DNA of 14,261 nt from SIG710 sp045595425 (GCA_045595425.1 JAZOAL010000160.1:1-14261), one strand, 5' to 3'. Shown: positions 6,113-13,876, counted from the first letter of the stretch. Notes: a model not told the origin generated them from the letters alone. Translations and numbers: made by a program.

Positions 6113-7375
6113 ATGAGCATGAATAATGATATGCAGCAAATTGTTGCCGAATTGCATAAAATACAAGATCGCTGGGATGAATATTGCGCAAAAGATGCAG
6201 AATATAAAGAGCTTGAAGAAGAGCAAGAAGAGGCAGAGCAGAAGGTAACGAGAAAATGGGTCGATGCCGGAGATAAATTCAACAATGATAAAAGAGAAAA
6301 GCTGCCAAAAAGACCCAAACTCCCGACGGGCTGGTCGAAAACGATCCCAACCCCTGTATTGCTTGATTGGGAGGATCCCAAAAAAACAATAATTCTGACC
6401 GCGGCATCCAGGTTGCTCTCTTCATACGGACTGCTGGCAGCAATTGCATTGATTTTTGGAGGCGGTTTCATAGGTACGATTTTGGTCATAGTTCCCTTCA
6501 TTGGGAAAATATTGAGCCCTGTTGTAAACGTGACCTGCTATTTGCTGGGGTTTGCGTTATTTGCCGGCTGTGTGATCAACGCTTTTTGTTCTAATACGGA
6601 CGCAAACAAACAAAATATACAGCTTTGCCTTGCCCTTGGTAAGCCGTCAAAGGAAAACGCTGAGGAAGAATGGTCAAGCAAATTCAACGCAGGCATAACG
6701 AACGAGGCAATAGAGAATTTTTATAAAGAATTCAAAAATTATGATACGGAGTTCCTATCCTATGTAGATACTTGCAAGAAAAAGGCAAAAGAGATCGTAT
6801 CTGATTATGGCAATGATCGCAAGGCTACAACCCGCAAGTATCTTGAAATGAGGCAGGCAAAGCTTGACGAAATCACTCCCATTTTAAACGAGATATCGAA
6901 CCAATCGTTGTTACATTCCGATTACGTTCCCTACGCAGGCTCCTTAGCGAGATTGATCGAAAGCGGCAGAGCGGACACGATAAAGGAAGCGATCAATACT
7001 ATGCTTGACGATATCCGCAAGGATAAAGAGGAAGAGGAAAGACGGGAAGAAGCACACCGACAGGAGGTAGAAGCCCGCAGGCACAACATGGCTATGCAGC
7101 GCATCGCAGAACAGGAAGCAAGGGATGCACGGGCACACAACGAGGCAATGGAAAGGGCAGCAAGAGATCAAGCCTCTGCTGCCAAAGCTCAGGCAGATGC
7201 AGCTCAGCGGGCCGCAAACGATGCCCGAATGCAGGCACAGCGCGCCGAAAAAGAAAGAAGAAATCAGGAATATAACGCAAGAAACGATGCGCTCCGCCGC
7301 TGTCAAGGATGTATAAACTCCGCAAAATGCGCTCACAAAGGCATAGTTAACTGTGCAGCATTCAGACCCAGATAA
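6113..7375 (+). CDS. Membrane-anchored coiled-coil protein with a C-terminal four-cysteine motif
   Basis: Not a family whose function I know. The 420-residue product has a charged helical N-terminus (13-65), then a proline-rich linker (PKRPKLPTGWSKTIPTP, 65-81). Two hydrophobic segments at about 107-129 and 135-158 follow, the first glycine-rich. A soluble helical region comes next, with YVPYAGSLARLIESGRADTIKEA at about 271-293, and then a long Glu/Arg/Ala-rich coiled coil (about 298-392). The last 25 residues hold C397, C400, C406 and C414 (CxxC-x5-C-x7-C), a likely zinc-binding or redox knuckle, ending NCAAFRPR. Start choice: ATG 6113, one base after the upstream stop, with GAGG 12 bases before it. 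ATG 6101 (11-base overlap) or 6119 are possible. The architecture suggests a membrane platform with a cytoplasmic coiled-coil arm (inference). Confidence 0.8.
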   Translation: MSMNNDMQQIVAELHKIQDRWDEYCAKDAEYKELEEEQEEAEQKVTRKWVDAGDKFNNDKREKLPKRPKLPTGWSKTIPTPVLLDWEDPKKTIILTAASRLLSSYGLLAAIALIFGGGFIGTILVIVPFIGKILSPVVNVTCYLLGFALFAGCVINAFCSNTDANKQNIQLCLALGKPSKENAEEEWSSKFNAGITNEAIENFYKEFKNYDTEFLSYVDTCKKKAKEIVSDYGNDRKATTRKYLEMRQAKLDEITPILNEISNQSLLHSDYVPYAGSLARLIESGRADTIKEAINTMLDDIRKDKEEEERREEAHRQEVEARRHNMAMQRIAEQEARDARAHNEAMERAARDQASAAKAQADAAQRAANDARMQAQRAEKERRNQEYNARNDALRRCQGCINSAKCAHKGIVNCAAFRPR

Positions 7376-7462
7376 TAAAAAAACATTGCCCGGTATTGCA
7401 GAAAAAATTATCTAAACTTAAGGATATTATATTAAAAAACATATTACAACTTGGAGGAAAAA
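7376..7462 (+). other. AT-rich gap within the unknown gene set
   Basis: This 87-bp gap has no hairpin strong enough for a terminator, and I could not assign a promoter with confidence. The third gene may be cotranscribed with the first two or have a weak promoter of its own. Confidence 0.3.
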
Positions 7463-7993
7463 ATGGAATCTACTTATTTGCATACATTAAAAGCGCTTTA
7501 TAACGCTGCAGGAGATGAGGATATAGCAAGACGTGCACTGGCTAATACGAACATAGATATTTCAGTTCTCACAGGAATTATGAAGGAGTGCAAAACCCAA
7601 ATTTCATTTTATGACGAACTTTACAAAAAGATAGATGAAGCGCAAATAAAGGTGGAGCCATCCGAAAACAGCATAAAACAAATTTATGTTGATCTTTTTA
7701 AACTTTTAGTTAACATCGTTCGATATATTTTCGATCCCCAATATAGAAGAGAAAAGCAGGAAGCCAATGCGGAATTGTATAAAAAAACACATTTTGTCCA
7801 GATACCTACAGATCGCCCCGAATGGGATACCTTTAAGGTCTTTGTTGAAATGGAAGCAGAAGAAAAAGACTATATAAAGTCTGAAGATTCGAAAGACGAG
7901 CTTTGGGTTAACAATAACATAATATATCGCGTGGGTGGTAGGTTTCGAAAAATGGCAAATGTTCTTGTTGAAGAAGCGAAGATGCGCGGTTAG
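7463..7993 (+). CDS. Unknown small protein, third gene of the set
   Basis: I do not recognise this 176-residue protein. It starts with a helical domain (about 4-60: YLHTLKALYNAAGDEDIARRAL and KECKTQISFYDELYKKIDEAQ). An amphipathic, strongly hydrophobic stretch follows at about 72-90 (YVDLFKLLVNIVRYIF), which could sit on a membrane surface but is short for a spanning helix. A basic segment and a mixed C-terminal half (HFVQIPTDRPEW at 110-121) complete it. ATG 7463 follows GGAGG (7453-7457) by five bases. An in-frame TTG at 7451 overlaps that site and is rejected. The gene lies 87 bp after the coiled-coil protein, in the same direction, and ends at the terminator at 8048-8073, so it most likely belongs to the same functional set. 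Confidence 0.8.
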   Translation: MESTYLHTLKALYNAAGDEDIARRALANTNIDISVLTGIMKECKTQISFYDELYKKIDEAQIKVEPSENSIKQIYVDLFKLLVNIVRYIFDPQYRREKQEANAELYKKTHFVQIPTDRPEWDTFKVFVEMEAEEKDYIKSEDSKDELWVNNNIIYRVGGRFRKMANVLVEEAKMRG

Positions 7994-8047
7994 AATAAAA
8001 ACAACTGTCAAACCGAAAAATCAAATGTTCAATAGCGGGTAAAGGAA

Positions 8048-8073
8048 GAGGCTGTCACGAAAGTGACAGCCTC
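8048..8073. terminator. Bidirectional terminator between the unknown set and isocitrate dehydrogenase
   Basis: A perfect 11-bp stem, GAGGCTGTCAC (8048-8058) with GTGACAGCCTC (8063-8073), has a GAAA loop. GGGTTTTAT follows on the plus strand and TTCCTTT on the minus strand. It serves the unknown gene set and lies just after the dehydrogenase stop. Confidence 0.85.
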
Positions 8074-8083
8074 GGGTTTTATA

Positions 8084-9256
8084 TTAAAGATTTTTCAGTG
8101 TTTCCATTACATAGTCGCCAAATTCGGAGCATTTTGCGCCGCCGGGACGTCCTGTGATGGTCAGCTTCTTATCCTCGAACATGCAGAAGTCGAGAGCCTT
8201 TTCAAGCTTATCTGCTCTATCCTGAAGTCCGATATGTGAAAGGAGCATTACGCAGGCGCGGAGCATGGAGCAGGGATCTGCATATTCGCCTCTGCCCTCT
8301 CTGATCATTCTGGGAGCAGAGCCGTGAATAGCCTCAAACATTGCGTACTTCTTACCGATATTTGCGCATCCCGCAGTACCAACGCCTCCCTGGAATTCAG
8401 CAGCCTCATCGGAAATGATATCGCCATAGAGATTGGGGAGCAGAAGAACCTTGAAGTCGCGTCTTCTCTTTTGGTCAACCAGCTTTGCGGTCATGATATC
8501 CGCATACCATTCGTCGGTTGTGATCTCGGGATAGAGATCGCCAACCTTGTGGCAGTCCTCAAGGAAGTTACCGTCCGTAGTCTTGATAACATTCGCCTTT
8601 GTAACAAGAGAAACTCTGTCAAGACCGTTCTTTCTCGCATAGTCGTATGCAAGGCGTGCGATTCTGTCAGAGCCCTGTTTTGTTGTAACAACAAAGTCAA
8701 CTGCAAGATCCTCTGTTACGTTAAATCCGCTTGAACCAACGGCATAACCGCCCTCGGTATTCTCACGGAAGATCGTCCAGTTGATGCCCTCTTCGGGAAC
8801 CTTAACGGGACGGATGTTTGCAAAGAGGTCAAGAGCCTTGCGCATTGCAACATTTGCAGACTCGATATTAGGCATACCGTCGCCCTTCTGAGGGGTTGTT
8901 GTTGGGCCTTTGAGAATAACGTGGCAGGATTTCAGCTCTGCCATAACGTCATCCGGGATAGCCTTGCCAACAGCTATGCGGTTTTCAATTGTAAGACCGT
9001 CTATGTCAACAAATTCAACCTTACCCTCTTTAACCATATCATCAAGCATAAATTCAAGCACTCTGCGTGCCTCGGCGGAAATGATAGGGCCAATACCGTC
9101 GCCGCCGCAAACGCCGATGCGGAGGGTTTCAAGAGAAGCATAATCAACAAAATCGCCCTGCGATTTCATGTCCTCAACTCTTACAAGCTGATCTTCAAGT
9201 ATCTTTCTGAATTTCGCGCAAGCCTCTTCGAGCTGTGCATTATAGTTATTTGACAT
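8084..9256 (-). CDS. icd: Isocitrate dehydrogenase (isocitrate/isopropylmalate dehydrogenase family)
   Basis: Oxidatively decarboxylates isocitrate to 2-oxoglutarate. The 390-residue protein has an N-terminal extension of about 45 residues before the fold starts at LRIGVCGGDGIGP (45-57). Substrate residues are S133, N135, R139 and R149 in SANVAMRKALDLFANIRPVK, then FRENTEGGYAV (163-173), K220 in LVTKANV, and the metal aspartates D279 and D283 in GDIISDEAAE. HGSAP (311-315) is the cofactor loop. It lacks the Lys-Tyr pair that fixes NADP preference in the E. coli enzyme, so NAD is more likely (inference). The substrate motif and the adjacent aconitase and citrate synthase argue for isocitrate rather than isopropylmalate. 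It is the last gene of the unit, 157 bp after aconitase. ATG 9256 follows AAGGAAG by about nine bases. Its 3' end has a decayed copy at 4928-4990. Confidence 0.93.
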   Translation of the reverse strand: MSNNYNAQLEEACAKFRKILEDQLVRVEDMKSQGDFVDYASLETLRIGVCGGDGIGPIISAEARRVLEFMLDDMVKEGKVEFVDIDGLTIENRIAVGKAIPDDVMAELKSCHVILKGPTTTPQKGDGMPNIESANVAMRKALDLFANIRPVKVPEEGINWTIFRENTEGGYAVGSSGFNVTEDLAVDFVVTTKQGSDRIARLAYDYARKNGLDRVSLVTKANVIKTTDGNFLEDCHKVGDLYPEITTDEWYADIMTAKLVDQKRRRDFKVLLLPNLYGDIISDEAAEFQGGVGTAGCANIGKKYAMFEAIHGSAPRMIREGRGEYADPCSMLRACVMLLSHIGLQDRADKLEKALDFCMFEDKKLTITGRPGGAKCSEFGDYVMETLKNL

Positions 9257-9299
9257 TTTCCTGTACTTCCTTTATGAATTTTATTTTTAAGTTAAATAT

Positions 9300-9395
9300 C
9301 GCAAATTTTATTTGCGGAGCGAATTATTGCGCGGCGGTATGAATTCTCACAAAGATCCTTCATGAGAGGTAAACTTCAAAGGAGTATTCCCGCCG
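9300..9395 (-). promoter_or_regulatory. Structured intercistronic region between aconitase and isocitrate dehydrogenase
   Basis: Two foldable elements lie in the 157-bp gap. The first is nested: CGGCGG (9332-9337) with CCGCCG (9390-9395), GAAT (9341-9344) with ATTC (9386-9389), and TCTCA (9345-9349) with TGAGA (9363-9367). The second is a 7-bp hairpin, CGCAAAT (9300-9306) with ATTTGCG (9310-9316), just upstream of the dehydrogenase ribosome site. They could set relative expression by RNA processing or attenuation. No known riboswitch was recognised. Confidence 0.45.
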
Positions 9396-9413
9396 GATTG
9401 TAACGTAGAGTCA

Positions 9414-11342
9414 TCAACTGTTGTTTTTTGTATAATTAAGCATACCGCCGGCAGACAGAATAGCTCTCTGGCGTGCTGTGAGATCAAGCCTCAAGGGAAT
9501 CTTGCATCCACATTCACATTCAAGAAAGAGCTTATCCGAGCCTGCAACAGCATCTGCAAAGCCTGTGATGCGGAGATTTGCGCCTTCACTTAACTTATCA
9601 TAGTCCTCGGGGTTCTCAAATGTCATGGGAACGATACCGAAGTTGATAAGGTTTGCAACGTGGATTCTCGCAAAGCTCTTTGCAACAACTGCCTTGATAC
9701 CGAGGTAGAGCGGAACGAGAGCCGCATGCTCGCGGGAAGAGCCCTGACCGTAGTTAGAACCGCCGACGATGATACCGCCGCCCATTTTCTTAGCTCTTTC
9801 GGGGAATTCCTTATCGCAAACGGTGAAGCAGAATTCGCTGAGCTTGGGAACATTGGAGCGATAGGGCAGGATCTTTGTTCCTGCAGGCATGATATGGTCT
9901 GTTGTGATATTATCGCCGACCTTGAGAATAAGCGTTGTATCGAGATCCTTTTCGGGAGCTTTGCCAACCGGGATAGGCTTTATATTGGGACCCCTTTCAA
10001 CCGTAACGCCCTCGGCTTCCTCGGGCGAAGCGGGCATTTCGATAAGATTGTCATTGATCTTAAAGTGCTCGGGGATCTTTATGTCAAGAGCATCTCCGCT
10101 TGTTCTCGGATCGGTCATAACGCCTGCGATAGCGGAAGCCGCCGCAGTTTCGGGAGAAACAAGGTAAACACCTGCATCCGCAGTGCCGCTTCTTGCTTCA
10201 AAATTACGGTTAAAGGTACGCAGTGAAATACCTGCAGACTTAGGAGAAAATCCCATCCCTATGCAAGGACCGCAAGCACATTCGAGAATTCTCGCGCCTG
10301 CCGCGATAAGATCTGCAAGTGCGCCGCATTCAGCCAGCATAGTATAGACCTGCTTTGAACCGGGAGAGATAGAAAGGCTTACATCGGGATGAACAGTCTT
10401 ACCCTTCAGCATTGCCGCAACGGTGAGCATATCAAGCATAGAGGAGTTTGTGCATGAACCGATGCAGACCTGATCTATCTTCATGCCCTGAAGCTCGGAA
10501 ACCGGCTTTACATTGTCGGGGCTGTGAGGACAAGCCGCAAGAGGCTCAAGAGAGGAAAGGTTGATTGTGTATTCCGCATCGTAGACAGCATCAGCATCGG
10601 GTGCCAGCTCAACAAAATCGTTTTCACGCTCCTCTGCCGCAAGGAATGCGCGTGTAACCTCATCTGAGGGGAAAAGCGAGCTGGTTGCGCCAAGCTCCGC
10701 GCCCATGTTTGTGATAGTTGCTCTCTGGGGCACCGAAAGGGTTTTAACGCCCTCGCCGCTGTATTCAACAACTGCTCCAACGCCGCCTTTAACGCCAAGT
10801 ATGCGAAGAACTTCAAGAATTATATCCTTTGCGCCCACATATGCAGGGAGCTTTCCGGTAAGGTTTATCTTAATGATCTTCGGCATTGTTATGTAGTAAG
10901 CGCCGCCGCCCATAGCGACAGCAACGTCAAGTCCGCCCGCACCCATGCCAAGCATACCGATACCGCCGGCTGTGGGGGTATGGCTGTCAGAGCCTATGAG
11001 GGTCTTGCCCGGAACGGCAAATCTCTCAAGATGCACCTGATGACAGATTCCGTTGCCGGGGCGTGAAAAACGGATACCGTGCTTCTTCGTTACTGTCTGA
11101 ATGTAACGGTGGTCATCGGCATTTTCAAAGCCTGCCTGCAGGGTATTATGGTCGATGTAAGCGACCGAGAGCTCGGTCTTAACGCGCTCTGTGCCCATAG
11201 CCTCAAACTGAAGGTAAGCCATAGTACCTGTTGCGTCCTGCGTCAGTGTCTGATCGATGCGCAGAGCAATTTCACTGCCCGCGGTCATCTCACCTGACAA
11301 AAGATGATTTTTGATGATTTTTTGTGCAATAGTGTATCCCAT
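9414..11342 (-). CDS. Aconitate hydratase (aconitase)
   Basis: Iron-sulfur enzyme that isomerises citrate to isocitrate in the cytoplasm. The 642-residue protein has the catalytic domains followed by the swivel domain in one chain. Cluster ligands are C297 in IGSCTNS and C357 and C360 in ECACGPCIG. Other landmarks are GSDSHTPTAGG (117-127), the DNITTDHIMPAG entry to the swivel domain (477-488) and GSNYGQGSSREHAAL (528-542), which carries the active-site serine. The length fits the compact bacterial form (about 640 residues) rather than AcnA (about 890) or AcnB (about 865). Homoaconitase or isopropylmalate isomerase is less likely, because those usually have separate or shorter subunits and the neighbours are citrate synthase and isocitrate dehydrogenase. 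ATG 11342 follows GGAG by seven bases. It lies 21 nt after the gntR stop and is probably cotranscribed with it. Confidence 0.96.
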   Translation of the reverse strand: MGYTIAQKIIKNHLLSGEMTAGSEIALRIDQTLTQDATGTMAYLQFEAMGTERVKTELSVAYIDHNTLQAGFENADDHRYIQTVTKKHGIRFSRPGNGICHQVHLERFAVPGKTLIGSDSHTPTAGGIGMLGMGAGGLDVAVAMGGGAYYITMPKIIKINLTGKLPAYVGAKDIILEVLRILGVKGGVGAVVEYSGEGVKTLSVPQRATITNMGAELGATSSLFPSDEVTRAFLAAEERENDFVELAPDADAVYDAEYTINLSSLEPLAACPHSPDNVKPVSELQGMKIDQVCIGSCTNSSMLDMLTVAAMLKGKTVHPDVSLSISPGSKQVYTMLAECGALADLIAAGARILECACGPCIGMGFSPKSAGISLRTFNRNFEARSGTADAGVYLVSPETAAASAIAGVMTDPRTSGDALDIKIPEHFKINDNLIEMPASPEEAEGVTVERGPNIKPIPVGKAPEKDLDTTLILKVGDNITTDHIMPAGTKILPYRSNVPKLSEFCFTVCDKEFPERAKKMGGGIIVGGSNYGQGSSREHAALVPLYLGIKAVVAKSFARIHVANLINFGIVPMTFENPEDYDKLSEGANLRITGFADAVAGSDKLFLECECGCKIPLRLDLTARQRAILSAGGMLNYTKNNS

Positions 11343-11363
11343 AATATATCTCCAAATATAAAA

Positions 11364-12020
11364 TTAACTGTTTTCTATAGCACCGAGAGTGCTTTTCATT
11401 GCGTTTTCAACATGTGTATAGGTCAGTCTTTCCGCTTCTGAGGCATCCGAGCGGAGAATCGCCTCGAGTATTTCTCTGTGCTCTCTTACCGATGCTTCGA
11501 TTCGTCCGTTTTCCGAGAGGGAAAGCTTGCGGTATGCCTTGATGCTTCTGTGAAGATCGGAAAGGATCTTGCAGAGCATTCGGCTGCCGCTTTTTTTGTA
11601 AATCTCGCTGTGGAAAGCGGTGTCAAGCTCCTTTATATGCTCCGCGTCATTTTTGCGGATATAAAATTCCGAAAGCTCAACGGTGTCGGCAAGGGCTTTT
11701 TTCTCCTCATCGGTCATCTTCTCTGCCGCCATTGCGGAGGCAAGACCTTCAAGGCGCATTCTTATGCGGTAAATATCAACAAGATCGCTGCCGTTCACGC
11801 CGACAACAACAGCACCTCGATTTGGGGAAAGCTCAACAAGTCCATCCTCATCAAGCCTGTGCAGTGCCGCACGGATCGGAGTTCTGCTGACCCCGAGCTT
11901 TTCGGAAAGTCCAAGCTCCGTAAGAGGCGTCCCCGCATTAAGCTCTCCTGTGAGGATCGCTTCTTCAAGAGCTTCGTACACCTTTGATTCAAGGGAAGTT
12001 GCTCCTGCTCTCATTACCAT
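11364..12020 (-). CDS. GntR-family regulator, FCD (FadR) subfamily
   Basis: A 218-residue transcription factor. The N-terminal winged helix has LTELGLSEKLGVSRTPIRAAL (33-53) and ends HRLDEDGLVELSPNRGA. The C-terminal all-helical FCD domain keeps the four metal-ligand positions D133, H137, H181 and H203, the set used by FCD proteins that bind carboxylate effectors through a metal. The start is ATG 12020, with GAGGT seven bases upstream. A longer frame from 12116 would overlap the citrate synthase gene and has no ribosome site. It lies 10 nt after the citrate synthase stop and 21 nt before aconitase, so it is cotranscribed with the enzymes. It probably controls its own operon through the TTGTATACAA palindromes at 13420-13441. 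Citrate or a related acid is a plausible ligand (inference). Confidence 0.93.
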   Translation of the reverse strand: MVMRAGATSLESKVYEALEEAILTGELNAGTPLTELGLSEKLGVSRTPIRAALHRLDEDGLVELSPNRGAVVVGVNGSDLVDIYRIRMRLEGLASAMAAEKMTDEEKKALADTVELSEFYIRKNDAEHIKELDTAFHSEIYKKSGSRMLCKILSDLHRSIKAYRKLSLSENGRIEASVREHREILEAILRSDASEAERLTYTHVENAMKSTLGAIENS

Positions 12021-12030
12021 TTTGCCGACC

Positions 12031-13404
12031 TCACTTCGTGAATCTGCCCGGGGCAAGAGTCTCGATGATCTCTTCAAGCTCCTCGTCACCCATGATGGTG
12101 GTTCTGCCGTCAACATACATAGCGTCGATCTTCGCCTTCATATCGATAACGAATTGATCCTGCTTTGTAATAGCATCGTCACCCTTAAGACCGAAATGAT
12201 TATTTACCCAATATGCAATGCCTGCAAGTCCCGAGGTATTGGAAATAGAAACCTCTGCAGGGCGGTTAAGTATCTTTTCTGTGTCAAAAATATTATAGAT
12301 CTCCGCATCCTTCATAAGACCGTCCGCATGGATTCCGGCTCTTGTAACATTAAAGTTACTGCCAACAAAGGGTGTCATGGGCGGAATATCATAGCCCAGC
12401 TCCTTTTCGAAATAGTGCGCGATCTCAGTGATAACGGTGGGATCCATTCCGTCAAAGGTTCCGCGCATGGAAGCGTATTCGATAACCATCGCTTCAAGCG
12501 GAATATTACCCGTTCTCTCGCCTATGCCGAGAAGGGAGCAGTTAACTCCCGAAGCACCGTAAAGCCAAGCGGAGGTGGCATTTGAAACGCCCTTATAAAA
12601 ATCGTTATGACCATGCCATTCAAGCATTTCGTGGGGCACATGAGAGAAGTGATGCAGACCGTAAACGATGCCCGGAACGCTTCTGGGAAGGGCAACGCCG
12701 GGATATGCAACGCCATAGCCCATAGTGTCACACATACGGATCTTAACGGGAATACCGGCTTCCTTCGAAAGCTCCATAAGAGCGTTTACAAAGGGAACAA
12801 CAAATCCATAGAAATCGGCTCTTGTGATATCCTCAAGATGGCATCTGGGACGGATTCCTGCATCAAAAGCCTGTTTTACAACGCCGAGATAATGATAAAG
12901 AGCCTGCGCACGGGTCATGCCCAGCTTTTTGAATATATGATAATCAGAGCAGGAAACAAGAATTCCCGTTTCCTTTATTCCAATCTCCTTAACAAGCTGA
13001 AAATCTTCTTTCTTGGCTCTTATCCATGTTGTGATCTCGGGAAATTCATATCCCAGATCCATACATTTTGCCACAGCTTCTCTATCTTTTTTTGTATAAA
13101 CGAAAAATTCGCTTTGACGGATAAGCCCCTTGGGGCCTCCGAGGCGGGAGAGCATCTTATAGATATCCACGATCTGTTCGGGAGTGTAAGGTGCACGGGA
13201 CTGCTGACCGTCGCGGAAGGTCGTATCGGTTATCCAAATATCCCCCGGCATATTTATCGGCACATGACGGTGGTTAAATGCGATCTTCGGGATCTCATCA
13301 TAGGGATAAATATCTCTGTAAAGGTTAGGATCCGGAACGTCCTGCAGCGAATATTGATACTGCGATTGTTCAAGCAGATTTGAAGCACAATTCTTTGCGA
13401 TCAA
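12031..13404 (-). CDS. Re-citrate synthase (homocitrate synthase-like)
   Basis: Condenses acetyl-CoA and oxaloacetate to citrate with Re-face stereochemistry. It is unrelated to the usual Si-citrate synthase and belongs to the DRE-TIM (HMGL-like) family, as shown for Clostridium kluyveri. The 457-residue length is close to that enzyme's. Motifs: ITDTTFRDGQQS (58-69) with the metal aspartate D60 and catalytic R64, CHLEDITRADFYG (188-200), and the metal histidines H264 and H266 in EWHGHNDFYKG, then LLGIGERTGNIPLEAM (291-306). The N-terminal extension (about 1-55) and the DTTFRDGQQSRAPY form favour Re-citrate synthase over homocitrate or isopropylmalate synthase, as does the aconitase/dehydrogenase context. 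The start is TTG 13404, with AGGAGG (13419-13414) upstream. No ATG is available before the conserved domain. First gene of the operon, with its own promoter and operator. Confidence 0.92.
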   Translation of the reverse strand: MIAKNCASNLLEQSQYQYSLQDVPDPNLYRDIYPYDEIPKIAFNHRHVPINMPGDIWITDTTFRDGQQSRAPYTPEQIVDIYKMLSRLGGPKGLIRQSEFFVYTKKDREAVAKCMDLGYEFPEITTWIRAKKEDFQLVKEIGIKETGILVSCSDYHIFKKLGMTRAQALYHYLGVVKQAFDAGIRPRCHLEDITRADFYGFVVPFVNALMELSKEAGIPVKIRMCDTMGYGVAYPGVALPRSVPGIVYGLHHFSHVPHEMLEWHGHNDFYKGVSNATSAWLYGASGVNCSLLGIGERTGNIPLEAMVIEYASMRGTFDGMDPTVITEIAHYFEKELGYDIPPMTPFVGSNFNVTRAGIHADGLMKDAEIYNIFDTEKILNRPAEVSISNTSGLAGIAYWVNNHFGLKGDDAITKQDQFVIDMKAKIDAMYVDGRTTIMGDEELEEIIETLAPGRFTK

Positions 13405-13419
13405 GTTTAAATACCTCCT

Positions 13420-13441
13420 AATTGTATTCTTGTATACAATT
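13420..13441. promoter_or_regulatory. Nested palindromic operator, probable GntR site
   Basis: TTGTATACAA (13430-13439) is a perfect 10-bp palindrome of the type bound by FCD GntR regulators. It lies inside a wider inverted repeat, AATTGTAT (13420-13427) and ATACAATT (13434-13441), with a 6-bp centre. Both fall at about +1 to +20 of the operon transcript, where a bound regulator would block transcription. Confidence 0.75.
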
Positions 13442-13449
13442 TTGGGTAT

Positions 13450-13478
13450 ATTATACTCTCATTTTTTTCTTTTGTCAA
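13450..13478 (-). promoter_or_regulatory. Consensus promoter of the citrate synthase-gntR-acn-icd operon
   Basis: On the minus strand TTGACA (13478-13473) and TATAAT (13455-13450) are exactly 17 bp apart. GTATA and TATAC flank the -10 box as another small inverted repeat (13446-13456). Confidence 0.88.
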
Positions 13479-13651
13479 TACTTTTTTGCAATTTGACGCA
13501 CGTGAAGTTGCAAATTTGCGCATATTGAGCGAAACACGATCCTCTTCATCCATCGATGTGTAACTAACTTTCCAAAACAAACGCGAGCGAACTGCGATTA
13601 TCACACTAAACAATCGCTTACGGCTGACGAAAGCAGTTTGCTCTGCACTGA
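13479..13651. other. Non-coding stretch upstream of the operon promoter
   Basis: No gene is supported. Near-repeats TGCAATTTGACGCA (13488-13501) and TGCAAATTTGCGCA (13509-13522) lie just upstream of the -35 box. The right part, from about 13540, reads like a dispersed intergenic repeat and runs into the hairpin at 13652-13688. Confidence 0.35.
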
Positions 13652-13688
13652 CCCTTTTTGCCCCCGTGCTCTTTGGGGGCAAAAAGGG
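13652..13688. repeat. Strong 14-bp hairpin
   Basis: CCCTTTTTGCCCCC (13652-13665) pairs perfectly with GGGGGCAAAAAGGG (13675-13688), with a 9-nt loop. It abuts the left arm of the large inverted repeat. It could be a terminator for a gene reading in from either side, but no gene ends here in this window. Confidence 0.7.
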
Positions 13689-13816
13689 AATGGCGGTGTG
13701 ATCACAAGCACCCTTGAGCTCTGCATACTTGCGGAGCGATCAGGTGCGCGGATTTTCCAAAGGAAGGGAGTTCCAAGAGGGAAAACATTGGTTTCCCTCT
13801 TGTGTGGAGTTCTTTC

Positions 13817-13848
13817 CCCCATTTCTGGGGCCAAGGCCAGAAATGGGG
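13817..13848. repeat. Variable hairpin of the left repeat arm
   Basis: CCCCATTTCTGG (13817-13828) pairs with CCAGAAATGGGG (13837-13848). The right arm has an unrelated but equally self-complementary hairpin at the same place (14111-14136). Confidence 0.8.
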
Positions 13849-13876
13849 CGCCGCGCGGCGGGAGCGCATCTGATAG

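Noticed and set aside
12607..13383. Plus-strand open frame of 258 codons
   Set aside because: Antisense to Re-citrate synthase, with no recognisable domain and no ribosome site.
13407..13682. Minus-strand frame of 91 codons upstream of the citrate synthase gene
   Set aside because: It runs through the operon promoter and operator and lies in repeat-like DNA.
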